In this document: one piece after another, positions 1-11,964 of the stretch
How the letters are laid out: each line of letters opens with the position of its first letter
Position numbering within the stretch: position 1 is the stretch's first letter
DNA from: Dipteronia dyeriana
Taxonomy: Eukaryota > Streptophyta > Magnoliopsida > Sapindales > Sapindaceae
Assembly (NCBI GenBank): GCA_032871835.1
Contig: CM065297.1
Location: forward strand, 71,659,253-71,723,252
DNA: 64,000 nt
Direction of reading: 5' to 3'
Made by a program: the position numbers and the translations under genes
Notes under the pieces: model-generated
Told to the model about the DNA's origin: nothing
The model's database searches: none
What the model saw: only the letters and a program-made list of their open reading frames with translations

Positions 1-643
1 CTACCATCGGCGTAGAGAGTTGATATGGTGAACTTAAATTGGTAGTGGACGTTATGTTGATTCCCTGTCTAGCGACGTTGCCAATGACTTTCCACAGGGA
101 TTCCTAGATTTACCAAAACGCGTCTAGGGAAATACCGACGGTTACACCTGTGGATGTAATGGCGTCAGGTCTAGTTGATGGTGGGTGTCCTTGAGGATGG
201 ATATTCTCTAACAACGCTGACATCAACCAAATTGAGGGCATTAACACCAAGCGAGGTATCGGTGTTGCACGAAGATAAACTCCTGCCTCTGCTAGTTGCC
301 ATTATATCTAGTAGGATTCAGTCTCTTCGTGCTTTGAGTTATGACTTTTGCTATATCTGAATGTTGTCCACGTGTCACACAACCGACCACCTATTACACC
401 AGACCAAACTCTCTTTCCCTTGATTAGCGGCTTTGCTAGATCATGGCCTCAACCCTGATCATCTTGGTAGCTCCGATCGAGTATCCCTCCTTGATCATTT
501 GTGTTATCTTGGTCGGGGGTTGATAAGTGTTCTTTGGTCAACTTGGATTGACTTGATCTGGTTAGCTTCTGGTGACGTGGCATCCCCGACTCTTATATTT
601 TGTTGTCATGTCATATCATTTAAATTTCACCAATAACAGTATC
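1..643. other. Unassigned sequence, no gene recognised
   Basis: This stretch has a somewhat higher GC content than the DNA to its right. Only short open frames of about 60 codons are present, without recognisable domains. It ends where a truncated LTR begins at 644. It could be a fragment of another repeat, but I see no LTR borders, primer-binding site or inverted repeats, so I leave it unassigned. Confidence 0.4.
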
Positions 644-2910
644 AAAGTGATTTCTAGTTTAACAAATCTTATAACATTTATAGTTTAATTATTATAATTG
701 TTAAAAGTAAATAATCATAAGGTCAAAAGACTATGATAAAAGAAGAATTGTTCGTACATCTAGATATGTATGAGGTAGACACAATTCTTTAGTTAGTCTT
801 GAATAATATTCACAACTTAAGATAGAAGGTTGGGCACCTTTATCTTGTTAAAGTTGTAGATTCTTTTGCTAGCATTTGAGTGGGATCAAATGTGTTATGA
901 TGGGTCTAAAATCATCAAAGTGTGGTGTCTTTGGGCAAAGGAATATAATGCACTAGGTGCATTGAATAGGATCACAGTGAATAACTGTCAATGGATAAAA
1001 GTTATCAATTGAAGAAATCGGAGAGTCTATCTCAATCCAGAGATAAATGATAGACTTATGGTTGCAAGTGTTATCATTTGAGCTATCAATGAGTACGATT
1101 ATATATCATAGTCTATCCTCGATAGTTTGGTGGTATTCATTTGTTAATCGATAGAGGACTTCATATATAGATATGGACATCTTGGCTCCATTTATTAAAT
1201 GAGAGTATAATATCATCATATGGATATTTTGAGGTATTAGATATTAAATCTTAACGTTAAGTTTTCAATATTGTCTATTGAAATATGGCTTCTGGACAAG
1301 TCAAAATATCCAAGTTCAAATGTGGTCATATGAGTAAATATGGTAACTTGGAGAGCTATATGAAGTCTATGAACTCTTGGCGATTACTGATATTCTTCAT
1401 GTGGATATCTCCATTAAGATTGTCTAGGGTATGAATGAGCAATATTAACTTATTTTATCTTTATTTAAGAGTTCAATTTTAGTTTTTTAGTGGAATGGAC
1501 TAAAATTAATAGATCGGACCTAAGTGAATCATTTGTTGATTGTGATTAGGTTATGTCTATTGGAACTTAAATTTAGATAGCCCGCCAAGATCCCCAATCC
1601 ACACGAACTTGCATGGATCACTTGATATATTATATCAGACTAATTTATGGGTCCATCTAAAATTGTATTAAGGCATGTGGACTTGTTTCTTTTATTACGA
1701 ATGAGTCTAGTTCATATGTGGACTTTTTATTTAAGTCCAATGGATTTAATAAAATAGGGAAAACAATATTTAGCCCATATATATTGGCTTGGACGGCTAA
1801 TGCTATATCTAATAGCTTAATATATTGTTTTTATTTTATTTTATTATTTAATTAAATGAAAATTAATTAATTAATTATTTAATTAAAATTCAAAATCTTT
1901 TTCTAGTAGGAGATGGTCTCCTAGAGTCATATTATTGTTGGAAATATGATAAGTATCAATTACTATATTTGATAAGTAGATAAATAATAGGAATTTATTT
2001 ATCTAGTCAAATTCGAAAGTATTTGATTTCTATTAAAACTCTAGTTGACAATTGGTCAAATTAGGAAGTTTTGATTTAGTCACAATTTAATTCAATAATT
2101 GGTTATTGAATAAATACACTATTTGAGTTGGATTAGGAGTCTTGGTGTCGAAAATAATTCTTCTTTCAAAAGGATTCTTGGTCACCAAGTAAATCCTCAT
2201 AAGAAATGATTTTTGTCCACCAAGTAAATCATTCTTAGGACATGATTTGGTCTCCTATATATATTACCTATTAAATTCGGCCAAGACAATAATTTTACTA
2301 GAAAAATTCGACCAAGGCTAGGTTTTATTCAAGAAGAAAATTCGGTCAAGGCTAGGGTTTATACAAGGGTAAAATTCGGCCAAGAGAGAATTTTGAGCAT
2401 AGAGATTTGGTTCTTGCACTAGATAAAGTTGTCCAACTCTAAAGATTGGTGTGTGAAAATTCGGCAAAGAGGAAAAGGAAGAAAGAACATTTTGTATTCG
2501 ATAGTGCACTAGTAGTGTTTACATTAAAAGGTTTTGTGTACAACATCGAATCTAGGTTCATGCGAGTTTCAATCAAATTGATTGATAATTCACAAGTGAC
2601 CTAACGTTCTTTGTTTTTCTTCTTGGAGAATTATTGTGACTAACAAAGAAAGATATTTTGTTTGTTTCCATCCTCAGGTATACGATTTAAAGAAAGAGAC
2701 ACTCCTAGAGGATTCACGTTTGTGATTAGATCGGAAGATCTTGCCGATTTAATTCGACGCTGGTTCAATCGTCATGAGAAAAAGGTACGATACTTTTAAT
2801 ATACGTTAATTAATCTAGGGTTAAGGTTCTTTCTATTGAAGGGTAATTTTTTAAATATATCAACCCTAATTTTATGCTTCCGTCTCATTTTGAACTGATT
2901 TTTCCTTACA
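644..2910 (+). repeat. Truncated LTR, same family as the inner Copia element
   Basis: From AAAGTGATTTCTAG at 644 this segment follows the LTRs at 5818-8271 and 13571-16021 almost to their ends, finishing near CCTTACA at 2910. The first 62 bp of the family LTR, including the TGTTAGGATT terminus, are missing. A TATA-like CTATATATAT lies near 2253. No primer-binding site follows 2910, so it is not a 5' LTR with an attached body; it is best read as a 5'-truncated solo LTR or an old 3' LTR. It is visibly more diverged, with substitutions and indels, than the two LTRs of the inner element are from one another. Confidence 0.8.
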
Positions 2911-3729
2911 CTCACGATCAACCAACCTAGATGTATAGAATTGATTACCCATTTGAGATTAGATAAAAAATTAAGATTTTTAAAATCCGGGTCTCACTTG
3001 TGGGATGTACTCTTATTTGACCCTTCCATTCAATTGAGCTTAAGAAGACCAAGTAGATGTTTACCTAATCAACTGCGCAAATAATTTCTCAAACAATTTG
3101 CTAAGAGAGGAATGTACAATCAAAGACAAATTATCATTGATATCAATTAGAACAATGAATGAAACATATTTGATAGACTTATAGAAAATATAGAGTTCAT
3201 TACAATGCCCAAAATTCACAAAAGAATCACATCAACCCCCTAGTGGGATGATTAGCTACTTATGCTAAATAAAATGAAATACATAGGAAAAGAGAGTGAG
3301 GGTAGACCCATTGAGTGTTCTCCTTTTTTGAAAGCTTGATTTCCAATTCTCCTAATGCTTTATTGAGTAGAAAATCAAAGAATGAATGACTAGGTTTTTA
3401 GATGTGAGGAAGCAGATGATTCTTAGATATAGAGAGAGAACATATGGGTTGTGTCCGGGTAAGGAACCGTGCACTGAGGGTATTGCTTCTATAGTGCTCC
3501 CTTGTTTGGGCAACTGCATGGGTTATATCCGGGTTGGGACCCGAGCATGACTCGTGCACTGAGGGATTCTTCAATTCTTCAAGCTCCAGTGCACGGTTTA
3601 TGCATGGGTAAGGGACCTGGGTACTGTGCCTTTTTTTTCATATTTCTACCTAATTTGCCCTATTCGACTCCATTCTTCGATTCTCACTTAATGCCTACAA
3701 TAAGAACAAAACAACCATAAGATACACTC
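2911..3729. other. Non-coding stretch with a diverged direct repeat
   Basis: No gene is visible. Two imperfect direct copies of a segment containing ATGGGTT, TCCGGGT and GTGCACTGAGGG occur near 3443-3492 and 3517-3566, with further related fragments (GTGCACGG, GCATGGGTAAGGGACC) to about 3620. The origin is unknown. Confidence 0.4.
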
Positions 3730-4056
3730 TGTTGACGTTGATTTTTCGATGGATAAGAAAGTCAACAATATTGAATTTGGTTATGTCCTGTCAAAAGAAA
3801 AAGAAAAAGAAAAAGAGAAAGAGAAAGAGAAAGAGGATACAATTGAAGTTATCAAGACACAAGTTTACGTGGTAAAACCCCGGTCGCCGGAGAAACGTCC
3901 ACAGGTGGCAGAATACACAACAAAGCCAAATCCACTATTTAAATGAAGAATTACACCACTCGATCTCTTTTGTCTCTCTCTTGAAGTGATTTTTTCTATA
4001 TATTTTGTTCTATATCTCTTAGCAATGAGATTATGGGTCTATTTATACATACATAG
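3730..4056 (-). repeat. Tat-like Gypsy LTR fragment (element A, left piece)
   Basis: Starting with TGTTGACGTTGA, this matches in order the segment that begins at 30148. Shared blocks are an early GTCAACA, a purine-rich GAAAGAGAAAGAG tract, ACACAAGTTTTACGTGGTAAAAC, a CCGG(A)(G)AAACGTCCAC block, CCAAATCCACTATT, and CTCGATCTCT. Read on the minus strand, the start of this piece is an LTR 3' end (…GTCAACA). It breaks off exactly at the left border of the Sirevirus at 4057, so I infer the Sirevirus inserted into this LTR. It is clearly diverged from the 30148 copy, so it may be the partner 3' LTR of an old element or a second family member. Confidence 0.6.
3795..3836 (+). repeat. Purine microsatellite (GAAAAA/GAAAGA)n
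   Basis: A run of GAAAAA units grading into GAAAGA units lies inside the LTR fragment. The equivalent place in the 30148 LTR holds a shorter GAAAGAGAAAGAG tract. Confidence 0.85.
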
Positions 4057-5662
4057 TGTAAAGTCCTTATTTATTGATTGATTTATTTCGTGAACAAACC
4101 ACATATTAGGGTTTTTCGCAAGGGTAGCTTAGACTCTCAAGACCTCAAGAGAAGAAGCACCAAAGGTAAAATTCTTGTGCTTACTTGCTTTGAAGAGATA
4201 GTTGCACACATTCACAAATTCATGCATAACTCTTATTTATATGTGTTGCGTGTTTATACTTGTGTGCATTTTTGTTTAAATGACTATTCTTGATTTATTC
4301 GCATCTTGTGATTAAAGTACCATGTCATGTTAGGCATTAGTATAGGATGCATCTTCATCACTCTAATACTTATTGAAAATGTGTGTTTGAGTGTTGAGAA
4401 AGTAGGCTGTGCCCTGGTGGTACGCTACTCGACTAGCGCAGCCTCACCAGCACAACATTCAAGTGGATCGTCGTTTGTCATGCACCACTGAGATGCGCTA
4501 CTTCACCCGTACAATATTGAAAAAGTGGGTAGTGCGCTGGTGGTGCGCTACTCGTCTTGCACCGCCTGACCAGTGCAACATTCTATTGGATCGTCGCTTG
4601 TCATGCGCCACTGAGCTGCGCCACTCTACCAGCGCCTATTGAAAATTTAGGTTGTGCGCTGGTGGTGCGCTACTCGACTAGCGCACCTCACCAGCGCACA
4701 TAGCGGGAGCAGGAACGTTTTTTCCAAAACGACCTCACTTTGGTTGAAACTCATATATATATAACTCTTTGTATTCAGGTCATGTAAGAGTTCAGAACGT
4801 CATATCTTTTCCTTAGAACATTTTTCAAAAGGAAAAATCTTGCAAGAACTCATCTTTAAACACTCAAAACATTTCCTTGTGCATAAAAACTTCATCTTCC
4901 ATCATCTATAGTCATTTAGAGTGCATCAATGGATAGTTTTGCATCATCACATCTTGTTTGGTAAGTTTCTCACTATCTTCTTACAAGTTAAGTGTTTTTC
5001 TTGCTAAGCCATCTCTTTTATCATTAGTATGCTCTTAGAATATATTCTAGATACAAAATAGAGATTGTTGTGATGACATGATTGAGTGTTGTATTGTAAT
5101 AGCTTCATAGGATTGTTTGATCTATGTTTAGCTAAGCTTTTTGAACATGTGATTTAGCTTTTGATATATAGGATTGCATTAATTGCCATATCATCATCCT
5201 AGATAAGCATATAAGGTTCCCTATCCTTGTTTGTTCTTTGAATATCATCATATATTCACATAGGCCATATTATCTCTTTATAGAGAAGTAAGACCTGTGT
5301 TGCTTCCAGGATTAGGTAGCTTAAATCGCAAGCAAGAAGGACTAGGTTCACTTATACCGGGATCAGGTAGTGGTGGTGGATTATAGACCGAGATTAGGTT
5401 GTAATTCCTTTGCCATTAGTGGATTCAAGGTTCGAGTGTGGCACACTTAATAGCCACAGCCAGTGGTTTTTCCCATTTGGAGGGTTTCCACGTATATCTC
5501 AAGTGTCTTTATTATTTCCGCACTTATTATACTTGTGATATTATTGTAACTAGTTAAGGGTATTTTCGTCATCTTGACCATTAACGAAAATTGGGTAAAA
5601 TTGTTTAAAATCTATTCACCCCCCTTTAGATTGTTATTAAACACACCAAAATATTTGTTTCA
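4057..5662 (+). repeat. Sirevirus 5' LTR
   Basis: It begins TGTAAAGTCC and ends ATTTGTTTCA directly before the primer-binding site, giving the usual TG…CA ends. The same sequence recurs from 24987. A TATA-like CATATATATATAAC lies at about 4752-4765, and a GC-rich tandem repeat sits upstream of it. Confidence 0.9.
4403..4700 (+). repeat. GC-rich tandem repeat in the Sirevirus LTR (~122 bp unit)
   Basis: Units start near 4403, 4526 and 4647 with the core CTGGTGGTGCGCTACTCG, about 2.3 copies at a spacing of 121-123 bp. Each unit also holds a shorter inverted motif built from GCGCCA and TGGTGCGC. The array is much richer in GC and CpG than the rest of the LTR and lies a short distance upstream of the TATA-like box. 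The same array is present in the 3' LTR at about 25330-25620. Confidence 0.8.
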
Positions 5663-5663
5663 A

Positions 5664-5675
5664 TTGGTATCAGAG
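5664..5675 (+). promoter_or_regulatory. Primer-binding site of the Sirevirus
   Basis: TTGGTATCAGAG lies two bases after the 5' LTR. This is the usual plant Copia primer site, complementary to the 3' end of initiator methionine tRNA. Confidence 0.9.
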
Positions 5676-5788
5676 GAGGTTCCTAGACATACATAGGTGA
5701 TCCTTGCTCATTTTGGTGTGTGTTGCGTTTTGTGTGTTTGTGTTGATCATTCATACACTTGCATTCATATCATTCATTCATAAATACA

Positions 5789-5817
5789 ATGAGTGGAAAC
5801 GGTGGCAATGAGGGAGC
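5789..5817 (+). pseudogene. Sirevirus gag, first 29 bp before the nested insertion
   Basis: An ATG at 5789 opens a frame rich in Gly and Asn (MSGNGGNEG) that is cut at 5817 by the inner Copia 5' LTR. The frame resumes at about 16023 with Ser-Asn-Thr-Arg-Pro-Pro-Leu-Leu, the usual N-terminal approach to a Copia gag domain. Continuity of sense and of position on both sides supports a single gag gene broken by insertion. Confidence 0.75.
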
Positions 5818-8271
5818 TGTTAGGATTATGCTCGATAGCAAGAGTGTAATATTGTAATTAACAATATTTTCATATGAATAAAGTGATTTCTAGTTTAACC
5901 AATCTTATAGCATTTATAGTTTAATTATTATAATTGTCAAATGTAAATAATCATAAGGTCAAAAGACTATGAGAAAAGAAGAATTGTTCATACATCTAGA
6001 TATGTATGAGGTAGACACAATTCTTTAGTTAGTCTTGAATGATATTCACAACTTAAGATAGAAGGTTGGGCACCTTTATCTTGTTAAAGTTGTAGATTCT
6101 TTTGCTAGCATTTGAGTGGGATCAAATGTGTTATGATGAGTCTAAAATCAGCAAAGTGTGGTGCCTTTGGGCAAAAGAATCTAGTGCACTGGGTGCATTG
6201 AATATGATCAAAATGAAATACTTTATCTAGAACCGTCAATGGATAAAAGTTTTCATTTGAAGACAATCGGAGAGTCTATCTCAATCCTGAGATAAATGAT
6301 GGACTTAAGGTTGCAAGTGTTATCATCTGAGCTATCAATGAGTACGATTATATAGCATAGTCTATCCTCGATAGTTTGGTGGTATTCATTTGTTAATCGA
6401 TAGAGGACTTCATTTATAGATATGGACATCGTGGCTCCATTTATTGAATGAGAGTAGAATACCATCATATGGATGTTTTGAGGTATTGGATATTAAATCT
6501 TAACGTTAAGTTTTCAATAGTGTCTATTGAAACATGGCTTTTGGACAAGTCAAAATATCCAAATTCAATATGTGGTCATATGAGTAAATATGGTAACTTG
6601 GAGAGCAATAGGCGGTCTATGAGCTCTTGACGATTACTGGTATTCTTCACGAGGATACACTTTCTCCAATAAGGTTGTCTAGGGTACGAATGAGTAACAT
6701 CAACTTATTCTATCTTTATTTAAGAGTTCAATTTTAGTTCTTTAGTGGAATGAACTAAAATTAAATAGATCGGACCTAAGTGAATCAATTGTTGATTGTG
6801 ATTGGGTTGTGTTTATTGGAGCTTAAAGTTAGATAGCCCGCCAAGATCCTCAATCCACACAAACTTGCATGGATCGCTTGATATATTCTACCGGACCAAT
6901 TTAGGGGTTCATCTAGAATTGTATTAAGACATGTGAACTTGTTTCTTTTTGTAAGAATAGGTCTAGTTCACATGTGGACTTTTTATTAAGGTCCAATGGA
7001 TTTAATAAAATAAGAAAAATAATATATAGCCTTTATATTAAGGTATGGGCAACAAAGACTATTAATAATAGCTTTAATATATTATTTTTTATTTTTTTAT
7101 TTAATTAAACGGGAATTAATTAATTTGTTGATTAATTAATTATTTAATTAAAAGTCAAAATCTTTTCCTAGTATGAGATGGTCTCCTAAAACTATACTAT
7201 TGTTGGTAGTATAGTTAATGTTAAAGACCATATTTGATAAGTAGATAAATAAAATGAGTTATTTTTCTAATCAAATTAGGAAGTCTTTAATATGGTTACA
7301 AATACACTATTGGGTTGGATTAGGAGTCTTGTTATAGGAAATAATTGTTTTTGGAAAAGGATTCTTGGTCACCAAGTAAAACTACTTAGTGGTAGAATTT
7401 TTATTTGAAAAGGATTCATAACCACCAAGTTAATCTATCTAAGGATATGATTCTTGTCCATCAAGTAATCCTTCTTAGGAAAGATTGAACTCTCCTAATC
7501 TATAACAAAGACATAAAATTCGGCCAACAACATATGGTTATAGGAGAAGTTAGATTTCCTTTTAGATAAGGACTCTGTACTACCAAATAAATCCACCTAA
7601 GGAAAGGATACTTGACAACCAAGTAAATCCTTTTAGGAAAAGATTTATGATCCTATATATATGTGCATGGTGAATTTCGGTCATCCCTAAGGCAATTTAG
7701 AGGTGATTTCGGCCAAGCTAATTTTTCTAAGAGAAGAATTTGGTCATCATAGGCATTTTGTGGGAGAAAAATCTAATTTTACTTTAGACAAAATTCGATC
7801 ATCTCTAAGCATTAGTGTGGAAATTCGGCCAAGTAGAGAAAAAAGGGGAACGCTTTTGTATTCGATAGTATACTAATATCCTTTACATCAAAAGAGTTCT
7901 GTGTGCAACATCGAAACAAGGTTCATGCGAGTTTCAATCAAATTGATTGATAATTCACAAGTGACCGGACGTTCTTGGATTTTTCTCTTGGAGGATATTT
8001 GTAACTAACAGAGAAAAGATTTTTGCTTTGTTTTCATCCTCAGGAATACAATCTAAAGAAAGGGAGCCCACACTTCTAGGTGATTCACATTCGTGATTGG
8101 ATTGGAAGTTCTTACGGAATCACGCGAAAAAGGTACGATACTTTTATATACATCAATTAATCTAGGGTTAAGGTTCTCGTTGCATAAAAGGGAATTTTTA
8201 TTATTTATACGCAAACCCTAATTTCGTTTTTATCGCACTTCCGTTGCGTTTTGAACCCGTTTTTCCCTACA
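5818..8271 (+). repeat. Inner Copia 5' LTR
   Basis: It starts TGTTAGGATTATGCTC and ends TTTTCCCTACA just before a TTGGTATCAGAG primer site. The LTR is long (2454 bp) and AT-rich, with a TATA-like CCTATATATATG near 7652 and several short repeats built on CACCAAGTAAAT and CTTAGGA. Confidence 0.92.
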
Positions 8272-8272
8272 A

Positions 8273-8288
8273 TTGGTATCAGAGCCAG
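8273..8288 (+). promoter_or_regulatory. Primer-binding site of the inner Copia element
   Basis: TTGGTATCAGAGCCAG follows the LTR end by one base and matches the initiator-Met tRNA primer site typical of Copia elements. Confidence 0.92.
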
Positions 8289-9639
8289 GTTGTACCCTTG
8301 ATTAATTGATGTATGTGTTCGTGAATCTTTTTTTTTTTATTGTATATATGCATGTCTTAGAAAGAGATGGCACTCTAGGTATTCACATATATATTTACAT
8401 TGGAATGTATGGATATATATATGTTTTATATGAGGTTTGTTATTGCTCAATTTTGGTCCTAGAATTTCAATGTAATTTTGTTTTGGGATTGTAACAAGAA
8501 GGGTGGTCTATTATCGTCATAATTTTCTTCTTGGTAGTTGCTAAGTTTTTTTTATTTTGTTGTTGTAATAATAATAAAAAAACTGCAGTTTTTTGTTATG
8601 TAAATTCTTCTGTAATACATTCAAGTTTCGAAGACTCGAAGGTTTGAAGAATTAGGAGTAACCGGAACAAGTTTAGGACCGTGCGAGCCGTAACAACGAA
8701 CGTGCGTGCGAAGAGCGCCCATCCACGTTTGTTGTGGCATGGGCTGCGCACGGCAGCCCCTTTGGTAGCCATGGGCTGCGCATGGCAGCTCTTTATGGGT
8801 TTGTGGCATGCGCACGCCCATGGGTAAGGGCGAGGGGTGCACACGCCCATGGGAGGTAGCCAAGGGAGTCCGAAAGACGAAGGTCACAAGAAGACTTGTT
8901 CGCCAAGAAAGAGTTCTTGTATTCCAAGATAAATGTAATTTACTTGTTTTTCTAGGATGGACCAAAATTGTAGCTATTTATATTTTTGTAAATATTGCAA
9001 TGTTTGTTATTGTTTGATAACATGTCATATAGAATAGGAGTGCCACTCATATATCTCTTTTGGTATGAACATGCATTGAATGGTTTAAGTATCTAAATTG
9101 GCATCTAGATAACTTGGTAAATTATTCTTTGGAATTTGATCACACGCCTTAAAAAATTGAGTGGGAGAAGGTGTTTTTGAACACCTACGGCCTCCAAGTT
9201 TAGTTTAGCTTTATGATTCGTGAATAACCTCCCAAAAGGTATTCATGAATGAAATTTAGCAAGATACTTCCTTACAAGGATAAACTAGACAATTAGCCCA
9301 AACGATATATACTCCTAACAGAGGGATATTCGTGAGGGATTATATTGAAGGTCGATAACTTGGTAACACACTCAATGTGAGTTTATTAATATCCTCCCAA
9401 GAGTGCTTGTTAATAAAATCACAAGGCTAAAATTGAAAACGTTGGTTGTTATGTTAACAATTAGGTTGGACCTAGATCAACTAGTAAATATTACGAACTC
9501 CCAAAGGAGGCGTGACATTTATGGGTGTTGGATCACCGTTGAATTTTTACGATTGAATTATTTAATTCAAGATAAATATTCAAAAGTGCTTAATCATGAT
9601 TATTTACTTATATATAATTTTTGTTATTGTTCAGAAATC
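8289..9639 (+). other. Inner Copia untranslated leader
   Basis: About 1.35 kb lies between the primer site and the gag ATG. No coding domain is visible. A GC-rich block at about 8676-8860 contains repeated CATGGGCTGCGCA-type and CGCCCATGGG motifs that can pair, so it may form a structured leader; the rest is AT-rich. Confidence 0.6.
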
Positions 9640-10509
9640 ATGACCCCATCCCTAATCAACATCCTTAAAGACAATACTTTAACCGGTGATAATTATGTCA
9701 CATGGAAAAGGAAAATTAGGCTTCTATTGCATTTTGAAAAGCATAAATTCATTTTATCCACTCCTAAACCACCCACTCCTACTAATGAATCTACTCAGGA
9801 GCAAAGAGATGAGTAGCAGCAGTGGGAGTCTTCTGATAAGATGGCTAAATGTTACATTATGGCCATCATCTCCAACGTGTTGCAACAGCAACATGAAGGA
9901 ATGGAGACTGCTGCCGATATAATGATGTCTCTAAAGAAGATGTTTGCTATGAGGTCTAGGACGACTAAGAGAGAAGCAGTGACTGCTTTTATGAATCTTA
10001 GGATAAAACCTAGACAGGCTGTGAAAGATCACATGATGAAAGTCATAGCACATCTCAACATTGCTGAACTGAATGGTGCTGAGATAGATGGTGAGACCAA
10101 AATTGACATGATTGTCAACTCACTGTCGGATTCCTTTGATCAATTCAAGTTGGACTACACCTTGAATAATAAGGAATACTCATTGCAAGGCCTGATGCAA
10201 GATGTTCAAAGCACGGAAAAGATCCTTGTGGAAGGCAAAGGTCAAGAGATTCATACCGTAGGTAAAGTTGCTACTGTTAAGACCCGTAAGACTGTCAAGA
10301 AACAACAGAAGATAAAGCAACTAGGACCTACAAAGAAGGAGACAAAGAAAGTAACCAAGATAAAAGGAAAGTGTTTCCTTTGTGGTGAAAAGGGACATTG
10401 GAAAAGAAATTGCCCAAAGTCTCAAGACAAAAAGGAAGAAGGTAATATTAATTATCTTGAAACATATTTTTTGGCGGATTCTATGGATTCTTGGATCATA
10501 GACTCCTGA
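9640..10509 (+). pseudogene. Inner Copia gag with CCHC knuckle, up to the protease start
   Basis: The frame opens at the ATG at 9640 (MTPSLINILKDN…) and has the Copia gag signature with the GDNYVTWK segment near the N terminus. A TAG at 9814-9816 interrupts it, but the same frame continues through the gag core to a zinc knuckle CFLCGEKGHWKRNC (CX2CX4HX4C) near 10373-10414. The knuckle binds nucleic acid during packaging of the retrotransposon RNA. The frame ends at a TGA at 10507-10509 directly after WIIDS, the place where the aspartic protease motif DSG is expected, so the active-site Gly codon appears to be mutated to a stop. It is a degenerate gag/protease segment. Confidence 0.88.
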
Positions 10510-11964
10510 GCCACTAATCATGTTTGTTTTTCCTTACAGGGGTTCAAGGAAAAGAGAAGGCTTAATAAGAACGAATTCAACTTGCGATTAGGCAATGGAG
10601 CGTTGGTGTCTGCTAGTGCAGTGGGAGATATTAGAATTAGTTTAGATTCTTATAGGCATTTAGATTTAATAGACGTTTACTATGTACCTCAATTCAAGAG
10701 GAATTTAATTTCGGTTTCTTGTTTAAATAAATTTGGTTATTCGGTTACTTTAAATAAAACCTTTATTATTAGTAAGAATGACAAAATTATTTGCAAAGGT
10801 AAGTTGGAAAACGGTTTATTCTATTTGCATGAAAATATCTCTCACTTGTTAGACACGGAATCAACGGAACCCAATCATAAAAGAGTAAAATTATCAAAAG
10901 ATGAAACCTACCTATGGAATTTGCGCCTAGGTCATATTAACCTTAATAGGATTAAAATATTGGTATGTGACGGACCTCTAAGTGACTTAAAGGTTGATGA
11001 CCTACCAACTTGTGAATCTTGTTTGGAAGGTAAAATGACCAAAAGGTCGTTTACGACCAAAGGCGCAAGAGCCATTGAATGTTTAGGATTGATACACACT
11101 AATGTGTGTGGACCTATGAGCATTCAAGCAAGAGGTGGATATGAGTACTTCATCACTTTCACGGATGATCACTCAAGATTTGGCTATGTGTATCTCATGA
11201 GACATAAGTCAGATGCTTTTTATATGTTCAAAGCATTTAAAGCTGAAGTAGAAAATCAGCTTGAGAAGCGCATAAAAATTTTGAGATCCGATCGTGGTGG
11301 AGAATATATATCTGGCGAGTTTCAATAATATCTTATTGATAATGGAACAATTTCTCAGTTTTCTGCACCAGGCACACCTCAACAAAATGGGGTGGCAGAA
11401 AGGAGAAATAGAACTCTTTTGGATATGGCTAGGTCTATGTTGAGTTATTCAACGCTCTCTAGTTCTTTTTGGGGATATGCTTTACAAAATGCCATGTATA
11501 TTCTAAACGATGTACCATCTAAGTCGGTTCCTAAAACACCGCATGAGTTGTGGACTGGGCGAAAGCCTAGTTTACAACACTTAAGGATATTTGGATGTCC
11601 TGGGCATGTGTTAAAAGGAAAGACAGATAAGATGGAGTCCCGTTCAGAAACATGCATATTTGTAGGGTATCCAAAAGGAACAAAAGGATATTATTTTTTT
11701 AGTCCTTCATATCTTAAAGTATTTGTTTCGACAAATGCCAAATTTCTAAAAGAGGACTATATGAATAATTTTGTGCCTAAAAGTAGAATTGTCCTAAATA
11801 AGCTTTTAGGAGATACAATTCCACAAGAGGTTTCGCAACCAAGCCCAATTGTAAGTTCCGTACCAACACAAGATCAACAATCTACCATACCTCATCGTAG
11901 TGGGAGGGTTGTTAGACAATCCGAGAGATACATCGGTCTAGGAGAATCTGTAGAGAATCTGTAG
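10510..11964 (+). pseudogene. Inner Copia protease remainder and integrase
   Basis: The gag frame continues in register after the 10507 stop. The protease body is followed by the GAG-pre-integrase zinc region (LWNLRLGHIN, then CESC near 11008) and the integrase core. Integrase inserts the cDNA into the host chromosome and needs a D-D-E triad. The segment corresponding to the first Asp reads LIHTNVCGPM, with Asn (AAT at 11101-11103) in place of Asp. The second motif RSDRGGEY (about 11287) and the third, GVAERRNR (about 11389), are present. A TAA at 11326-11328 lies between them. The frame is lost at 11964, where an 11-bp direct duplication (GTAGAGAATCT) shifts it. Confidence 0.88.

Noticed and set aside
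8596..9017. Overlapping ORFs on both strands in the GC-rich leader of the inner Copia element (up to 114 codons)
   Set aside because: They lie between the primer site and gag, have no domain, and follow the short repeats CATGGGCTGCGCA and CGCCCATGGG; most likely non-coding leader.
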